Assembly: GCF_028823635.1 (NCBI RefSeq)
Contig: NZ_JAPEHU010000001.1
Location: forward strand, 744,001-808,000
From: Demequina sp. B12
GTDB lineage: Bacteria; Actinomycetota; Actinomycetes; Actinomycetales; Demequinaceae
Length of the DNA: 64,000 nt
Direction of reading: 5' to 3'
The notes beneath the pieces are model-generated. The model made no database searches and was not told the origin of the DNA. It was given only the letters and a program-made list of their open reading frames with translations. Numbering within the stretch: the first letter of the stretch is position 1; the number at the start of each line of letters is the position of its first letter. The translations under genes and the position numbers were made by a program. Below are positions 36,669 to 45,246 of the stretch, in pieces.

Positions 36669-37793
36669 CTACTTGCTGACGGGTGTCACTCCGAGCGAAC
36701 GTCCCGCGAGACCACGCTGGCGCGCCGTGAGTTTGCGGGCCACGTCACGCATCGCCACCGCAGCAGTCGACTCGGGATCCGAAACCACCACAGGCGTGCC
36801 AGCATCCCCAGCTTCACGTGCCGTGATGTCCAACGGAACCTGACCCAACAGCGGCACCTCAGTGCCGAGCGTCTTGCTCAGCCGGTCAGCCACGACTTGG
36901 CCGCCGCCCTCACCGAACACGTGCAGACGGGAACCGTCGGCCTGCTCAAGCCACGCCATGTTCTCGATGACTCCGACCACGTTCTGTGACGTCTGGGTCG
37001 CGATCGACCCGGCACGTTCTGCCACCCCAGCGGCTGCGGACTGCGGAGTCGTGACGACCACCAACTCTGCGTGCGGCAGCAACTGAGCCACAGAGATCGC
37101 GATGTCGCCGGTTCCGGGCGGAAGGTCCAAGAGCAGCACGTCCAGGTCGCCCCAGTACACGTCTGCAAGGAACTGCTCGATGGCGCGGTGGAGCATCGGC
37201 CCACGCCACACCACCGGCTGGCCCTCGGGCACAAACATGCCGATCGAGACGGCCTTGACCTCGTGGGCGATAGGAGGAAGCAGCATGTCGTCGATACGGG
37301 TGGGCTGGCCCTCCACACCCAGCATGCCGGGAATCGAGAAGCCAAAGATGTCGGCATCAAGGACGCCCACCTTCAAACCATCGGCGGCCATTGCTGCAGC
37401 GAGGTTCGCGGTGACGGTGGACTTCCCGACACCGCCCTTACCGGAGGCGATCGCGTATACGCGGGTCATGTTGCCCGGTTGTGTGAACTGGACTACCGGC
37501 TCGGGCTTGCCGCCACGAAGCTTGGAGCGCAGATCCAAACGCTGCTCCTCGCTCATGACGCCCAACTCGATCTGCACGTCCTCGATACCGTCAACGCGTT
37601 CGGCAGCGGCCTTCACATCGTCCGTGATCCGCCCCTTCATCGGACAGCCAGCCGTGGTGAGGTCGATGCCGATCAGGGCGCGGTTGCCGTCAACGTCAAC
37701 CGAGCGGACCATGCCGATCTCGGTAATAGGTCGGCGGATTTCAGGGTCGATCACCGTGGAAAGGGCGTCGCGAACAAGCTCGACGGTAGGCAT
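36669..37793 (-). CDS. mrp: Mrp/NBP35-type P-loop ATPase, iron-sulfur cluster carrier
   Basis: 374 residues from the ATG at 37793. N-terminal MIP18 (DUF59) domain with the TAGCPMKG cysteine, then a deviant Walker A SGKGGVGKST, GVLDADIFGFS, and LLDLPPGTGD. The upstream ATG at 37802 overlaps the -10 box, so the second ATG, 7 bases after TACGAT, is preferred (leaderless). The C-terminus lacks the CPxC of some homologues. It transfers Fe-S clusters to target proteins. Confidence 0.93.
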   Translation of the reverse strand: MPTVELVRDALSTVIDPEIRRPITEIGMVRSVDVDGNRALIGIDLTTAGCPMKGRITDDVKAAAERVDGIEDVQIELGVMSEEQRLDLRSKLRGGKPEPVVQFTQPGNMTRVYAIASGKGGVGKSTVTANLAAAMAADGLKVGVLDADIFGFSIPGMLGVEGQPTRIDDMLLPPIAHEVKAVSIGMFVPEGQPVVWRGPMLHRAIEQFLADVYWGDLDVLLLDLPPGTGDIAISVAQLLPHAELVVVTTPQSAAAGVAERAGSIATQTSQNVVGVIENMAWLEQADGSRLHVFGEGGGQVVADRLSKTLGTEVPLLGQVPLDITAREAGDAGTPVVVSDPESTAAVAMRDVARKLTARQRGLAGRSLGVTPVSK

Positions 37794-37800
37794 GGTGACC

Positions 37801-37806
37801 ATCGTA
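37801..37806 (-). promoter_or_regulatory. -10 box of mrp, leaderless type
   Basis: TACGAT on the minus strand, ending 7 bases before the ATG at 37793. Confidence 0.5.
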
Positions 37807-37849
37807 GGCGCTGGATGCCCACGAGCCGAACGATGGGGGATTTGCCCTG

Positions 37850-37858
37850 TTATCCACA
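37850..37858 (+). other. Single consensus DnaA-box sequence
   Basis: TTATCCACA in the 175-base divergent gap between mrp and the membrane protein gene. Only one copy was seen and no origin genes are nearby, so it may be chance or a DnaA-titration or regulatory site. Confidence 0.3.
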
Positions 37859-37968
37859 GGTTTGTGCTGTGAAGTGCGCCACAGAGGGCTGTGCATATAT
37901 TGTCGCTTAGCCGTCTACATGCAACGGTGTACCCAAATCGTGGTGACTGAGGGGTTCAAGGGGGCACG

Positions 37969-38580
37969 ATGTCTGAGAAGTTGCGCGCGCAGTCGCAACC
38001 CGCGTCCGATGCTGCCCGGAAGACCCCGCACTTTGTTCCGTCTCCCCGCCATCGGCCGTCCCGAGCCCCAGAGTGGGCGGAGTTTCTTCCCGACCCACCC
38101 GGGCTTCCCCCCAGCGAGCTACCCGTCCATGACGAACCCGACGACACCTGGGGTGTGCGCTGGGCGCGCGGCCTCGTCCTGTCGATGCTGCTGGGGCTTT
38201 TGGGTGCCGTGTTCTACATCAGTCTGTTCATCCTGGTAGGGGTAGAGATTTATCCCAGCGCCATCGTGATCGGCATTCTCACTGGCGCGGGGATTCGCGC
38301 CGGGGGAGCGAAGGCAGGCTGGTCCAGCGCGGCCGCCGCCGTGCTCCTGGCGGCGGGTTTCCTCTGGGTGGGTTCTGTCGTCGGCCGCGCGTGTGTCGAG
38401 TCGATTCAGGAGACTGCGGACCCACGGGTGCTGCTCTCACAAGCTGTCGCAGACCCGGCCGCGACAACCGCGGGACTGTTCGCCGAACCCTGGATTGCGA
38501 GCGTCACCGTTGTCCTCGTGGTGTGCGGTGCGATTGTCGCCACCAACGAGTACGTCGCGCGCCGCACGCAACGTCTCTAG
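37969..38580 (+). CDS. Membrane protein of unknown function
   Basis: 203 residues. A Pro-rich cytoplasmic N-terminus of about 65 residues (EFLPDPPGLPPSELP) is followed by three or four helices (LVLSMLLGLLGAVFYISLFILVG is positions 70-92). In the mycobacterial mrp neighbourhood a similar small membrane gene occupies this slot. The TAG stop overlaps the convergent DUF1003 stop by 4 bases. Confidence 0.75.
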   Translation: MSEKLRAQSQPASDAARKTPHFVPSPRHRPSRAPEWAEFLPDPPGLPPSELPVHDEPDDTWGVRWARGLVLSMLLGLLGAVFYISLFILVGVEIYPSAIVIGILTGAGIRAGGAKAGWSSAAAAVLLAAGFLWVGSVVGRACVESIQETADPRVLLSQAVADPAATTAGLFAEPWIASVTVVLVVCGAIVATNEYVARRTQRL

Positions 38581-39104
38581 TCGCGCTGACGGTCCCGGTC
38601 TCGTTCGCTGGCCTCGGCTTCATCCTGCTTCAGCAGTTCTTCAAGCAAGGAACGTAGTTCAGAGCGCACAAAGTCGCGCGTTGCCGTCTCGTTGATGGCG
38701 TGACGCAACGCGGCAACTTCGCGGGCCAAGTACTCCGTGTCGGCGAGCGACCGCTCCGCACGCTGACGGTCCTGCTCGGCAGCAACACGGTCACGGTCGT
38801 CCTGGCGGTTCTGTGCCAACAGGATCAGCGGTGCGGCGTAGGACGCCTGCAATGACAGCATCAACGTCAACGCGGTGTACCCGTTCGCGGCCGAGTCAAA
38901 CCGCAGGCCCTCGGGACCCCAGGTGTTCCACGCCAGCCAGACAATGCAGAACACCGTCAGGTAGATCAAGAAGCGCGTGGTGCCCAGGAAGCGGGCAATG
39001 CCTTCGGTGGCGGCTCCCATCCGGTCAGAGTCGCGCGGAGAGCGCTTCTTGAAGATGCCGAAGCGGCGCTGATCGTCATTGGGTCGGTCCAGGCGGTCGC
39101 TCAT
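38577..39104 (-). CDS. DUF1003-family membrane protein
   Basis: 175 residues. Two helices (FLIYLTVFCIVWLAWNTW and the ALTLMLSLQASYAAPLILL block) are followed by QNRQDDRDRVAAEQD, typical of DUF1003, then a charged coiled-coil tail. Its ATG overlaps the stop of the MgtE_N/CBS gene by 4 bases, so the pair is coupled. Function unknown; a link to divalent cations is suggested by the partner. Confidence 0.88.
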   Translation of the reverse strand: MSDRLDRPNDDQRRFGIFKKRSPRDSDRMGAATEGIARFLGTTRFLIYLTVFCIVWLAWNTWGPEGLRFDSAANGYTALTLMLSLQASYAAPLILLAQNRQDDRDRVAAEQDRQRAERSLADTEYLAREVAALRHAINETATRDFVRSELRSLLEELLKQDEAEASERDRDRQRD

Positions 39105-40369
39105 GAGGCCGCCTCCTCAGCGTCCATGTGCTCACGCCAGTCGCTGGGCAGCAGGTGGTCGAGGACGTCATCAATCGAGACCGCTCCCAGTAGCCGGTGA
39201 TCGTCGTCGAGGACGGGCATCGCCAAGATGTCGTAAGCGGCCATGCGGCGCGACACTTCCTGCAAGGAATCGTGCGGAGACAATGGCTCAATCGCAGGAT
39301 CGGTGTGGTTGCCGACCGAGTCGTGTGGCGGCTCGCGCAGGAGTCGCTGCAAGTGCACGAGGCCGATGTACCTGCCGGTGGGGGTTTCCAGCGGTGGGCG
39401 CACCACAAACACCATGGATGCCAAAGCGGGGGGCAACTGTTGCTTGCGTGCCAACGCCAGGCAGGTCGCGACCGAGGTTTCCGGACCCACAATCACGGGC
39501 TCGGTGGTCATCAGACCGCCCGCAGTGTCGTCTTCGTAGTGCAGGAGCTGACGCACCTGATCAGCGTCCTCTGGCTCCATCAATTCCAACAGTTCCTGCG
39601 CCTGCGCGTCGGGAAGGTCGCCCAGCAGGTCGGCGGCATCGTCGGGGTCCATCGCTTCCAGCACGTCCGCGGCACGTTCTGACCGCAGTGTGCCGAGCAG
39701 GGTGATCTGGTCTTCCTCGGGAAGCTCCTCCAGCACATCGGCCAGGCGTTCGTCGTCCAGCGCAGCGGCGATCTCCGCCGACCGCGAAGGGGACATCTCC
39801 ATCAGGGCTGCCGCCAGGTCCGCCGGCTTGTGGTCCGCAAACGACTGGATCACCAGTTGTGCGCCCTGTACCTGGTCCCGGCGCAACAGACCCGTCACCT
39901 CGTCGACATCCACCACGAGGGCTTCGCCGCGACGGGAGAAGCCCAACACGCCCTTGCGACGTTCCTGCTTACGCACCCACAGTTTGGTGACTTGCCACGT
40001 GCCGCCGCGCATCGGCTCGATGGCGACATCCTCGACGTACGCGGGCTCACGGCCAGCCTTGATCGTGACGGCACGCTCCAACAGTTCCGCAATGGCGAGG
40101 GTTTCGGATGCGCGTGCTTGGAAGCGGCGCAAGTTCAGCACACCTGTGCAAATCACCTGACCGGGCGCGATGGAGGTCACGCGAGTCAACGGCAGGAACA
40201 CCCGTTTGCGGCCCGGGACCTCAACAACCAGCCCTACCGCGCTCGGCGCCGCCCCGCGACGCATGAGCAACACGACATCACGCACCCGACCTACAGCGTC
40301 ACCGATCGGATCAAAGACCGATGTCCCTGCCAGGCGCGCGACGTAGACCCGCTCTGCTGACTGAACCAT
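39101..40369 (-). CDS. MgtE_N and CBS domain protein without a membrane channel
   Basis: 422 residues, no hydrophobic helices. Order: PRC-barrel-like N-terminus (about 1-160), MgtE intracellular N domain of acidic helical repeats (about 185-280: LADVLEELPEEDQITLLG; AADVLEAMDPDDAADLLG), then two CBS motifs (about 285-410) beginning YEDDTAGGLMT. The MgtE transmembrane part is absent, so it is probably a soluble Mg2+ or nucleotide sensor acting with DUF1003 or another transporter (inference). Confidence 0.88.
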   Translation of the reverse strand: MVQSAERVYVARLAGTSVFDPIGDAVGRVRDVVLLMRRGAAPSAVGLVVEVPGRKRVFLPLTRVTSIAPGQVICTGVLNLRRFQARASETLAIAELLERAVTIKAGREPAYVEDVAIEPMRGGTWQVTKLWVRKQERRKGVLGFSRRGEALVVDVDEVTGLLRRDQVQGAQLVIQSFADHKPADLAAALMEMSPSRSAEIAAALDDERLADVLEELPEEDQITLLGTLRSERAADVLEAMDPDDAADLLGDLPDAQAQELLELMEPEDADQVRQLLHYEDDTAGGLMTTEPVIVGPETSVATCLALARKQQLPPALASMVFVVRPPLETPTGRYIGLVHLQRLLREPPHDSVGNHTDPAIEPLSPHDSLQEVSRRMAAYDILAMPVLDDDHRLLGAVSIDDVLDHLLPSDWREHMDAEEAAS

Positions 40370-40427
40370 GAGGTCAGCCTAACGGGAGCGCTCCCGGCGT
40401 CAGGGGAACGCTCCCGCGAGCGGTATG

Positions 40428-40655
40428 TCAAACAGGGCTGGGGTGGGCAATGGCATGCCCTGCATGCAGCACCGCTCGCCGGGCATGACTCCACCTGCGG
40501 TAGACGTTGACGCGAACCGCTCGGACCGCATGATGGACCCGTGTCTCGGTGGTGAACGACCGCCTGCCCGGTCCACGATGGCGATGCAGTTGGATAAGAC
40601 GGTCGTTGTGCTCCGCGTAGTGCATCCGGAGCAACGCTTCAGGGTTGTTCAGCAC
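40428..40655 (-). CDS. Small basic protein, unknown function
   Basis: 75 residues, GTG start with GGGAGA 5 bases upstream. The sequence begins VLNNPEALLRMHYAEHNDRL and is Arg/His-rich throughout, resembling short uncharacterised actinobacterial proteins. A longer frame to 40967 lacks coding character and would run into the MocR gene. It lies between the MgtE_N/CBS gene and the first MocR gene. Downstream, GGGAGCGCTCCC (about 40384-40395) is a palindrome that may be its terminator. Confidence 0.5.
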   Translation of the reverse strand: MLNNPEALLRMHYAEHNDRLIQLHRHRGPGRRSFTTETRVHHAVRAVRVNVYRRWSHARRAVLHAGHAIAHPSPV

Positions 40656-40733
40656 GGTGTCTCCCGGGGCTGTCGTGGTCGTGCTTCTAGCCTCGCCCCC
40701 GTGGCGAGTGCGCGTACAGGCCCACGCCCGCAT

Positions 40734-40778
40734 CCAGTGGGTCTTGTCTGGTGGGCCCACTACGGCGCACACTGGGCC
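40734..40778. promoter_or_regulatory. Repeat cluster upstream of the first MocR gene (candidate operator)
   Basis: CCAGTGGGTC (40734-40743), the perfect palindrome GTGGGCCCAC (40751-40760) and CACTGGGCC (40770-40778) are packed into 45 bases before the ATG. MocR regulators bind repeats near their own promoters. The motif is related to that before the second MocR gene (TGGCCC/GGGCCA). Confidence 0.45.
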
Positions 40779-40779
40779 T

Positions 40780-42180
40780 ATGTCGTCTACGGCAGCGCGA
40801 CTGTCCCATGCACTGTCGACGTGGAGCAGGTCCTCCGATCCGCTGTACCGACAGTTGGTGCACGCCATCCGCTCGATGGCGGAGTCCGGTGCGCTCGAGT
40901 ACGGCACGGTGTTGCCGAGCGAACGTGAACTTGCCGACGAACTCCACCTGTCCCGCAACACCGTCAAAGCGGCGTATCGCGAACTGCGCGATCAAGGGTG
41001 GATCGAAACGCGCCGCGGTGTTGCGCCACGGCTCAGATTTGATGCGCGGGCGTCGTTTGCGCAGCGGCTGGGCACCTGGCAGCCCACGTTTGTGGCCGAT
41101 GCCAGGGCTGAGTTGATTGACCTGGCCGTCGGTTCTCTGGAGGCGGCACCAGTGGTGAAGCAGGCGCTCATGGATCCCGCGAGCATTGACCCCGCAATCG
41201 CTGTTGAAGGGGTGGGGTTCTCTCCGGACGGTGAACCGGAGCTCGTGGATGCGGTCGTGGATCATCTGCGCGACGACGGCGTGAGCGCCGCGCCGGATCA
41301 GATTGTGATCACCAGCGGGGGGCAGCATGCACTGTCGCTCGTCATTGGCGCTGTTGCGGGTCAGCGCCGCGCGGTGGCCCTGGAGTCCGTGGTGTACGCA
41401 GGAATGTTTGACTCGCTGGCGCACAGTCGCGCGCCTTTGGTGTCGCTTCCCATGACCGCCGACGGTCTCGACGCCGCAGAGTCCGCGCGCCTTATCCGTG
41501 CGGCCTCACCCGCGATCGTGATGGTCACGAACTTCCACAACCCCACCGGCGCACTGCTTGATGCGGATCGTGCCCGGCAGATCCTGGACGCCGCGCGGGA
41601 CGTTGGCGCACTCATCATTGACGACCGATGCCCCGCGCACCTGCCCGTCGGCGTTGCCGACCCGGCCCCCGCGCTCGCGGCACTTGACCCCACCGCAGCG
41701 GTCGCCACCATCGGCAGTCCTTCCAAAGTGCTGTGGGGTGGCCTGCGCATCGGCTGGATCCACACCAATGCCACGTTTGCAGCGCACCTGCGCCGCAAAC
41801 GGATGGCGATCGACTTTGGTGGGTCTCCGTTCCTGCAGCGGGTGACGGCTTCGCTGCTCAGGGACCACTACCGCGCCACTGCCCGTACCGTCAGTGCGGC
41901 CACGCGCGAGCGTGCCGCTGCGGTGGTGGAGACGGTAGCGGCAGCGTCGCTGCCGTGGCGGGTGCGCATGCAGGATGGCGGTCTCAGCATGTGGGTCGAA
42001 ACCCCAGGGAACGATGCGGTGCGTCTGGCCGAACGCGGCATGCGCGCTGGAGTGCGAGTCATGCCCGGTGCCTACTTTGCGACCCGTGACGGCGCGGGCG
42101 ACGGCGCGGTGCGTCTGGCGTGTGTCCGCCCCGCCGCCCAGATGCGTCAAGCCCTTGACAGGCTGATCTCTGTCGCGTGA
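40780..42180 (+). CDS. MocR-type regulator (GntR winged helix + aminotransferase fold), copy 1
   Basis: 466 residues from the ATG at 40780. GntR winged helix 15-85 (DPLYRQLVHAIRSMAESG; LPSERELADELHLSRNTVKA) and a class I aminotransferase domain with NFHNPTG and PLP lysine Lys316 in SPSKVLWGGLRIGW. Such proteins sense PLP or an amino compound and usually control a neighbouring gene. The 3' end overlaps the convergent decarboxylase gene by 34 bases. Confidence 0.93.
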   Translation: MSSTAARLSHALSTWSRSSDPLYRQLVHAIRSMAESGALEYGTVLPSERELADELHLSRNTVKAAYRELRDQGWIETRRGVAPRLRFDARASFAQRLGTWQPTFVADARAELIDLAVGSLEAAPVVKQALMDPASIDPAIAVEGVGFSPDGEPELVDAVVDHLRDDGVSAAPDQIVITSGGQHALSLVIGAVAGQRRAVALESVVYAGMFDSLAHSRAPLVSLPMTADGLDAAESARLIRAASPAIVMVTNFHNPTGALLDADRARQILDAARDVGALIIDDRCPAHLPVGVADPAPALAALDPTAAVATIGSPSKVLWGGLRIGWIHTNATFAAHLRRKRMAIDFGGSPFLQRVTASLLRDHYRATARTVSAATRERAAAVVETVAAASLPWRVRMQDGGLSMWVETPGNDAVRLAERGMRAGVRVMPGAYFATRDGAGDGAVRLACVRPAAQMRQALDRLISVA

Positions 42181-43619
42181 TGTGCCCGCTGTTCGACGGA
42201 CTGTCCGGACGTCTCACGGACTCCCGACCACACGCGTAGCATCGCCTCGACTGAGGCGTCGATGTCGTCCTGGGTGGTGGCCGCATCGGACACCGAGATC
42301 CGCATGGCGCGTGTGCCCTGCCAGACGGTGGGGCCCGCCCAGCAGGTGCCCTCCGCTTCCACCGCCCCGATCGTCGCGGCGGTCTGTGCCTCATCTCCGA
42401 ACTGCACGAGCACCTGGTTCAGCACCACGGGGGCCAGGATGGTTGCCCCACCAGCGCGGAGTGCGGCTGCACATCGTCGCGCCAAGGCGCAGTGCCGGTC
42501 GATCAGGTCCGCCAGCCCGCTGCGGCCATGCGTGGCCAGCATCGCCCAGGTTTCGATGGCGCGGGCCCGCTGGGAGACCTGGATGCCACGGTTCATTTGT
42601 GCTGTCGTGTCCGTGGGGAGGTAGGCGGCCTCGGCGTTCATGGCGCGCGCCAGGTCTGCGCCGTCTCGCACGATCACGATCCCCGAGTCGTAGGGCACGG
42701 ACAACCATTTGTGGGCATCGGTCGCCCACGAGTCCGCCAGTTCTACGCCTGCGACCAGGTGCTTCAGCGTGGGGCTGGCCGCAGCCCACAGGCCGAACGC
42801 GCCGTCGACATGCACCCATCCGCCGCGTTCCCTGACCCCGGGAATGATCTGCGCGAACGGATCTGACGCACCGGTGTTCACGTTGCCTGCCTGCAACAGC
42901 ACCAAGGTGTGGTCGTCGGTATCGCTGGGGAACGCATCGGCCCTGACGGCACCGTCGGAGTCTGTAGGAACTCGCTCGATCTGATCCTCGCCGAACCCGG
43001 CAAGCCGCAGTGCCTTCATTGCTGACAGGTGTACCTCGTCGCCGACGATCACGCGAAGGCGAGGCGCTCCGGCCAGGCCGCGCGTGGCGACGTTCCACCC
43101 CAGCCGCTCGTACAAGGCATCCCGGGCAGTGATCACGCCGGTGAGGTTCGCTACCGTCGCGCCCCCGTTGAAGGAAGCAACCGCGGTGCGTGGCAAGCCC
43201 AAGGCCTCCACGACCCACGCGCACGTCACTTGATCCAGCACGTCGCTCACGGGCGACTTGGGTCCAGCGTTCTGATCCCAGGCTCCCGCCAGGACAGCGG
43301 CCGCACCCGCCGCAGGGTCGGTGCCGCCGGTGACGAACCCGAAGTACCGGCCGTCATTGACCACCGCAGTTGCAGGTGAGCCATAGCGATCCAGGTCGCC
43401 CAGGACGTCGCGGCCTTCACGTGGACCGTCCGGGAAAGCAGTCCGGAAGTGCTCAAGAGCGGCGACCGATGCAGGCGTGGGGTAGACCGGCCGGTCCGGC
43501 ACGTTCGCAACGTAGGAGGCGGCGCGGCGGGAAGCTTCCGTGAGGAGGGAGATGCGCTCACGGCGGCGGGTGCGTGACGAGGGGTTGGTGCGGACGCGGT
43601 CGAGTGGGGAGAGGCTCAT
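42147..43619 (-). CDS. PLP-dependent amino-acid decarboxylase (aromatic/glutamate group II type)
   Basis: 490 residues. Group II decarboxylase fold: RYFGFVTGGTDPAAG, SFNGGATVANLTG, VHVDGAFGLWA and the PLP lysine Lys304 in ATDAHKWLSVPYDSG. It decarboxylates an L-amino acid; the substrate is not clear from motifs (aromatic, 2,4-diaminobutyrate and others are possible). It lies between two MocR-type regulators; its promoter region is shared with copy 2. The 3' end overlaps copy 1. Confidence 0.88.
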   Translation of the reverse strand: MSLSPLDRVRTNPSSRTRRRERISLLTEASRRAASYVANVPDRPVYPTPASVAALEHFRTAFPDGPREGRDVLGDLDRYGSPATAVVNDGRYFGFVTGGTDPAAGAAAVLAGAWDQNAGPKSPVSDVLDQVTCAWVVEALGLPRTAVASFNGGATVANLTGVITARDALYERLGWNVATRGLAGAPRLRVIVGDEVHLSAMKALRLAGFGEDQIERVPTDSDGAVRADAFPSDTDDHTLVLLQAGNVNTGASDPFAQIIPGVRERGGWVHVDGAFGLWAAASPTLKHLVAGVELADSWATDAHKWLSVPYDSGIVIVRDGADLARAMNAEAAYLPTDTTAQMNRGIQVSQRARAIETWAMLATHGRSGLADLIDRHCALARRCAAALRAGGATILAPVVLNQVLVQFGDEAQTAATIGAVEAEGTCWAGPTVWQGTRAMRISVSDAATTQDDIDASVEAMLRVWSGVRETSGQSVEQRAHHATEISLSRA

Positions 43620-43636
43620 GGTCTTAGCCTGTGCCG

Positions 43637-43697
43637 ACTGGCCCTGGGATGAAAGAGCCAGTCAGCCGGTGTCTGGCCCTTGTCTTGAGGGGCCAGT
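43637..43697. promoter_or_regulatory. Four-repeat operator between decarboxylase and second MocR gene
   Basis: ACTGGCCCT (43637), GAGCCAGTC (43655), CTGGCCCTT (43673) and GGGGCCAGT (43689) alternate direct and inverted at about 18-base steps. They fill the 96-base divergent gap. Spacing near two helical turns fits a dimeric MocR regulator controlling both genes. Confidence 0.65.
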
Positions 43698-43715
43698 TTG
43701 CGGTCGAATGGCACC

Positions 43716-45116
43716 ATGCGCACCACGGCAGATCAGCTCCGCGACGTCCTCGACCACTGGCAAACCGGCACCGGTCCGCTTTACCAGCAACTCGCCGATG
43801 CCATGGTGTCGCTCGCAGAATCCGGCTCCCTCGACCACGGCACCCGCCTTCCTTCCGAGCGGGCACTCGCCCAGGCGCTGCACCTGTCACGCAATACCGT
43901 CACCGCCGCCTACCAGCGCCTCCGCGACGACGCATGGCTTGACGGGCGTCCCGGCGCCGCCCCCACCCTCGGATCGCGCGCCCGCGGACTCGACGCCATG
44001 AGCCTCCACGACCGCTTCGCAAAGATCCTCCCCGGATCCCAGGCGCCCCTCGTGGGCTTGTCCTCCGCCTGCCCGCCGCCAGCGCCCTCCGTCGTGGAGG
44101 CCTTCGCCGACCCGCGTGCAGTGCTCGACGCCTCGCCCACGCTCGGCACCGGCTATGCAGCCTTGGGCGACCCCGACCTCGTTGATGTCATCGTGGAACG
44201 CCTCCGTGCCGCCGGCATCCCCGCCCACCCCGATGAAGTCGTCGTCACGAGCGGCGGCCAGCAAGCGCTGTGGCTCGCGCTCACGGAGATGGCATCCCCC
44301 GGCACCCCTGTTGCACTGGAATCCGTGACGTACCCGGGGGTGTTCGACGCGATCTCGTCCTCCGGCTCACGGCCCCTGTCACTGCCCATGGGCCCTGACG
44401 GGCTCGACGTCGAATCGGCCATCAAACTGCTCCGTGCAGCACGCCCAGACGTGGCCTACTTCACCACGTTCCACAACCCCACCGGCACCGTCATGAGCAC
44501 CGCTGACGCCCTCGCCATTGCAGAATGCGCGGCCGCCACCGGCACCACGCTCGTCGACGACCGCATCACCGCAACGCTCACCCTGAACGGCAGCCCTGCG
44601 CCGCCGCTCGCCTCGCTCGGGACCGGAGCGTCCGTCATCACCATCTCCGGACTGTCCAAAGTGTTCTGGGGTGGGTTGCGCATCGGCTGGCTCCACACCA
44701 ACGCCACCCTCGCCGCCCAACTCCGCCAACGCAAAGCCGCTATGGACCTGGGTAGCTCGGCCTTCATGCAGCGGGTCGCGCGCGAACTCATGACGGACTC
44801 CTACGACGAGACACTTGCGTGGCGCATCGGCTCCCTGCGTGAGTCGCTCGACGCCACCGTGGAAGCGATCCGCGAGTTTGCGCCCGACTGGCGGTTCCGC
44901 ATGCCCGACGGCGGCCCCAGCCTGTGGGTCGAGGTGCCCGGCATCAACGCGGACAGGTTCGCTGCACGTGCAGCCGATGCCGGCGTACCGGTGGCGCCCG
45001 GTACGGCCTTTGAGGTGGCGCCGGGCGGGGGAGCATCTCACTTCCGCCTGCCGTTCTACCTTCCACCCGACGACATGCGTCTAGGCGTCAAGGTCCTGGC
45101 GGGCCTGGCGCCGTAG
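43716..45116 (+). CDS. MocR-type regulator, copy 2
   Basis: 466 residues from the ATG at 43716 (6 bases after TCGAAT). Same architecture as copy 1: GPLYQQLADAMVSLAESG; LPSERALAQALHLSRNTV; TFHNPTG; PLP lysine Lys315 in SGLSKVFWGGLRIGW. The two share many blocks along their whole length, so they arose by duplication. Divergent from the decarboxylase gene over a four-repeat operator. Confidence 0.93.
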   Translation: MRTTADQLRDVLDHWQTGTGPLYQQLADAMVSLAESGSLDHGTRLPSERALAQALHLSRNTVTAAYQRLRDDAWLDGRPGAAPTLGSRARGLDAMSLHDRFAKILPGSQAPLVGLSSACPPPAPSVVEAFADPRAVLDASPTLGTGYAALGDPDLVDVIVERLRAAGIPAHPDEVVVTSGGQQALWLALTEMASPGTPVALESVTYPGVFDAISSSGSRPLSLPMGPDGLDVESAIKLLRAARPDVAYFTTFHNPTGTVMSTADALAIAECAAATGTTLVDDRITATLTLNGSPAPPLASLGTGASVITISGLSKVFWGGLRIGWLHTNATLAAQLRQRKAAMDLGSSAFMQRVARELMTDSYDETLAWRIGSLRESLDATVEAIREFAPDWRFRMPDGGPSLWVEVPGINADRFAARAADAGVPVAPGTAFEVAPGGGASHFRLPFYLPPDDMRLGVKVLAGLAP

Positions 45117-45142
45117 TCGAACCCGTCCCTCCTCCCTACTTT

Positions 45143-45188
45143 CCCGTCACATGGCTCCATTTGGTGGTTTTAGTCAACTAAGACCACC
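45143..45188. repeat. Palindromic element B, copy 1
   Basis: Left arm 45143-45173 (CCCGTCACATGGCTCCATTT then GGTGGTTTTAG) matches the left arm of copy 2 at all but about four positions. Its inner hairpin is GGTGGTTTTAGT/ACTAAGACCACC (45163-45188). The outer right arm has decayed. It sits between convergent genes. Confidence 0.8.
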
Positions 45189-45246
45189 GTTTCGTTCCAG
45201 TAGGGGCGGGGACGCGCAGGTCCGCGATGCGCAGGGCTGGCCGATG

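Noticed and set aside
37850-37858. Possible replication origin because of the DnaA box
   Set aside because: A single box, no cluster, no A/T-rich unwinding region and no dnaA/dnaN nearby.
40656-40967. Longer minus-strand version of the small protein
   Set aside because: It would run through the MocR start and operator repeats, and the extra residues show no coding character.
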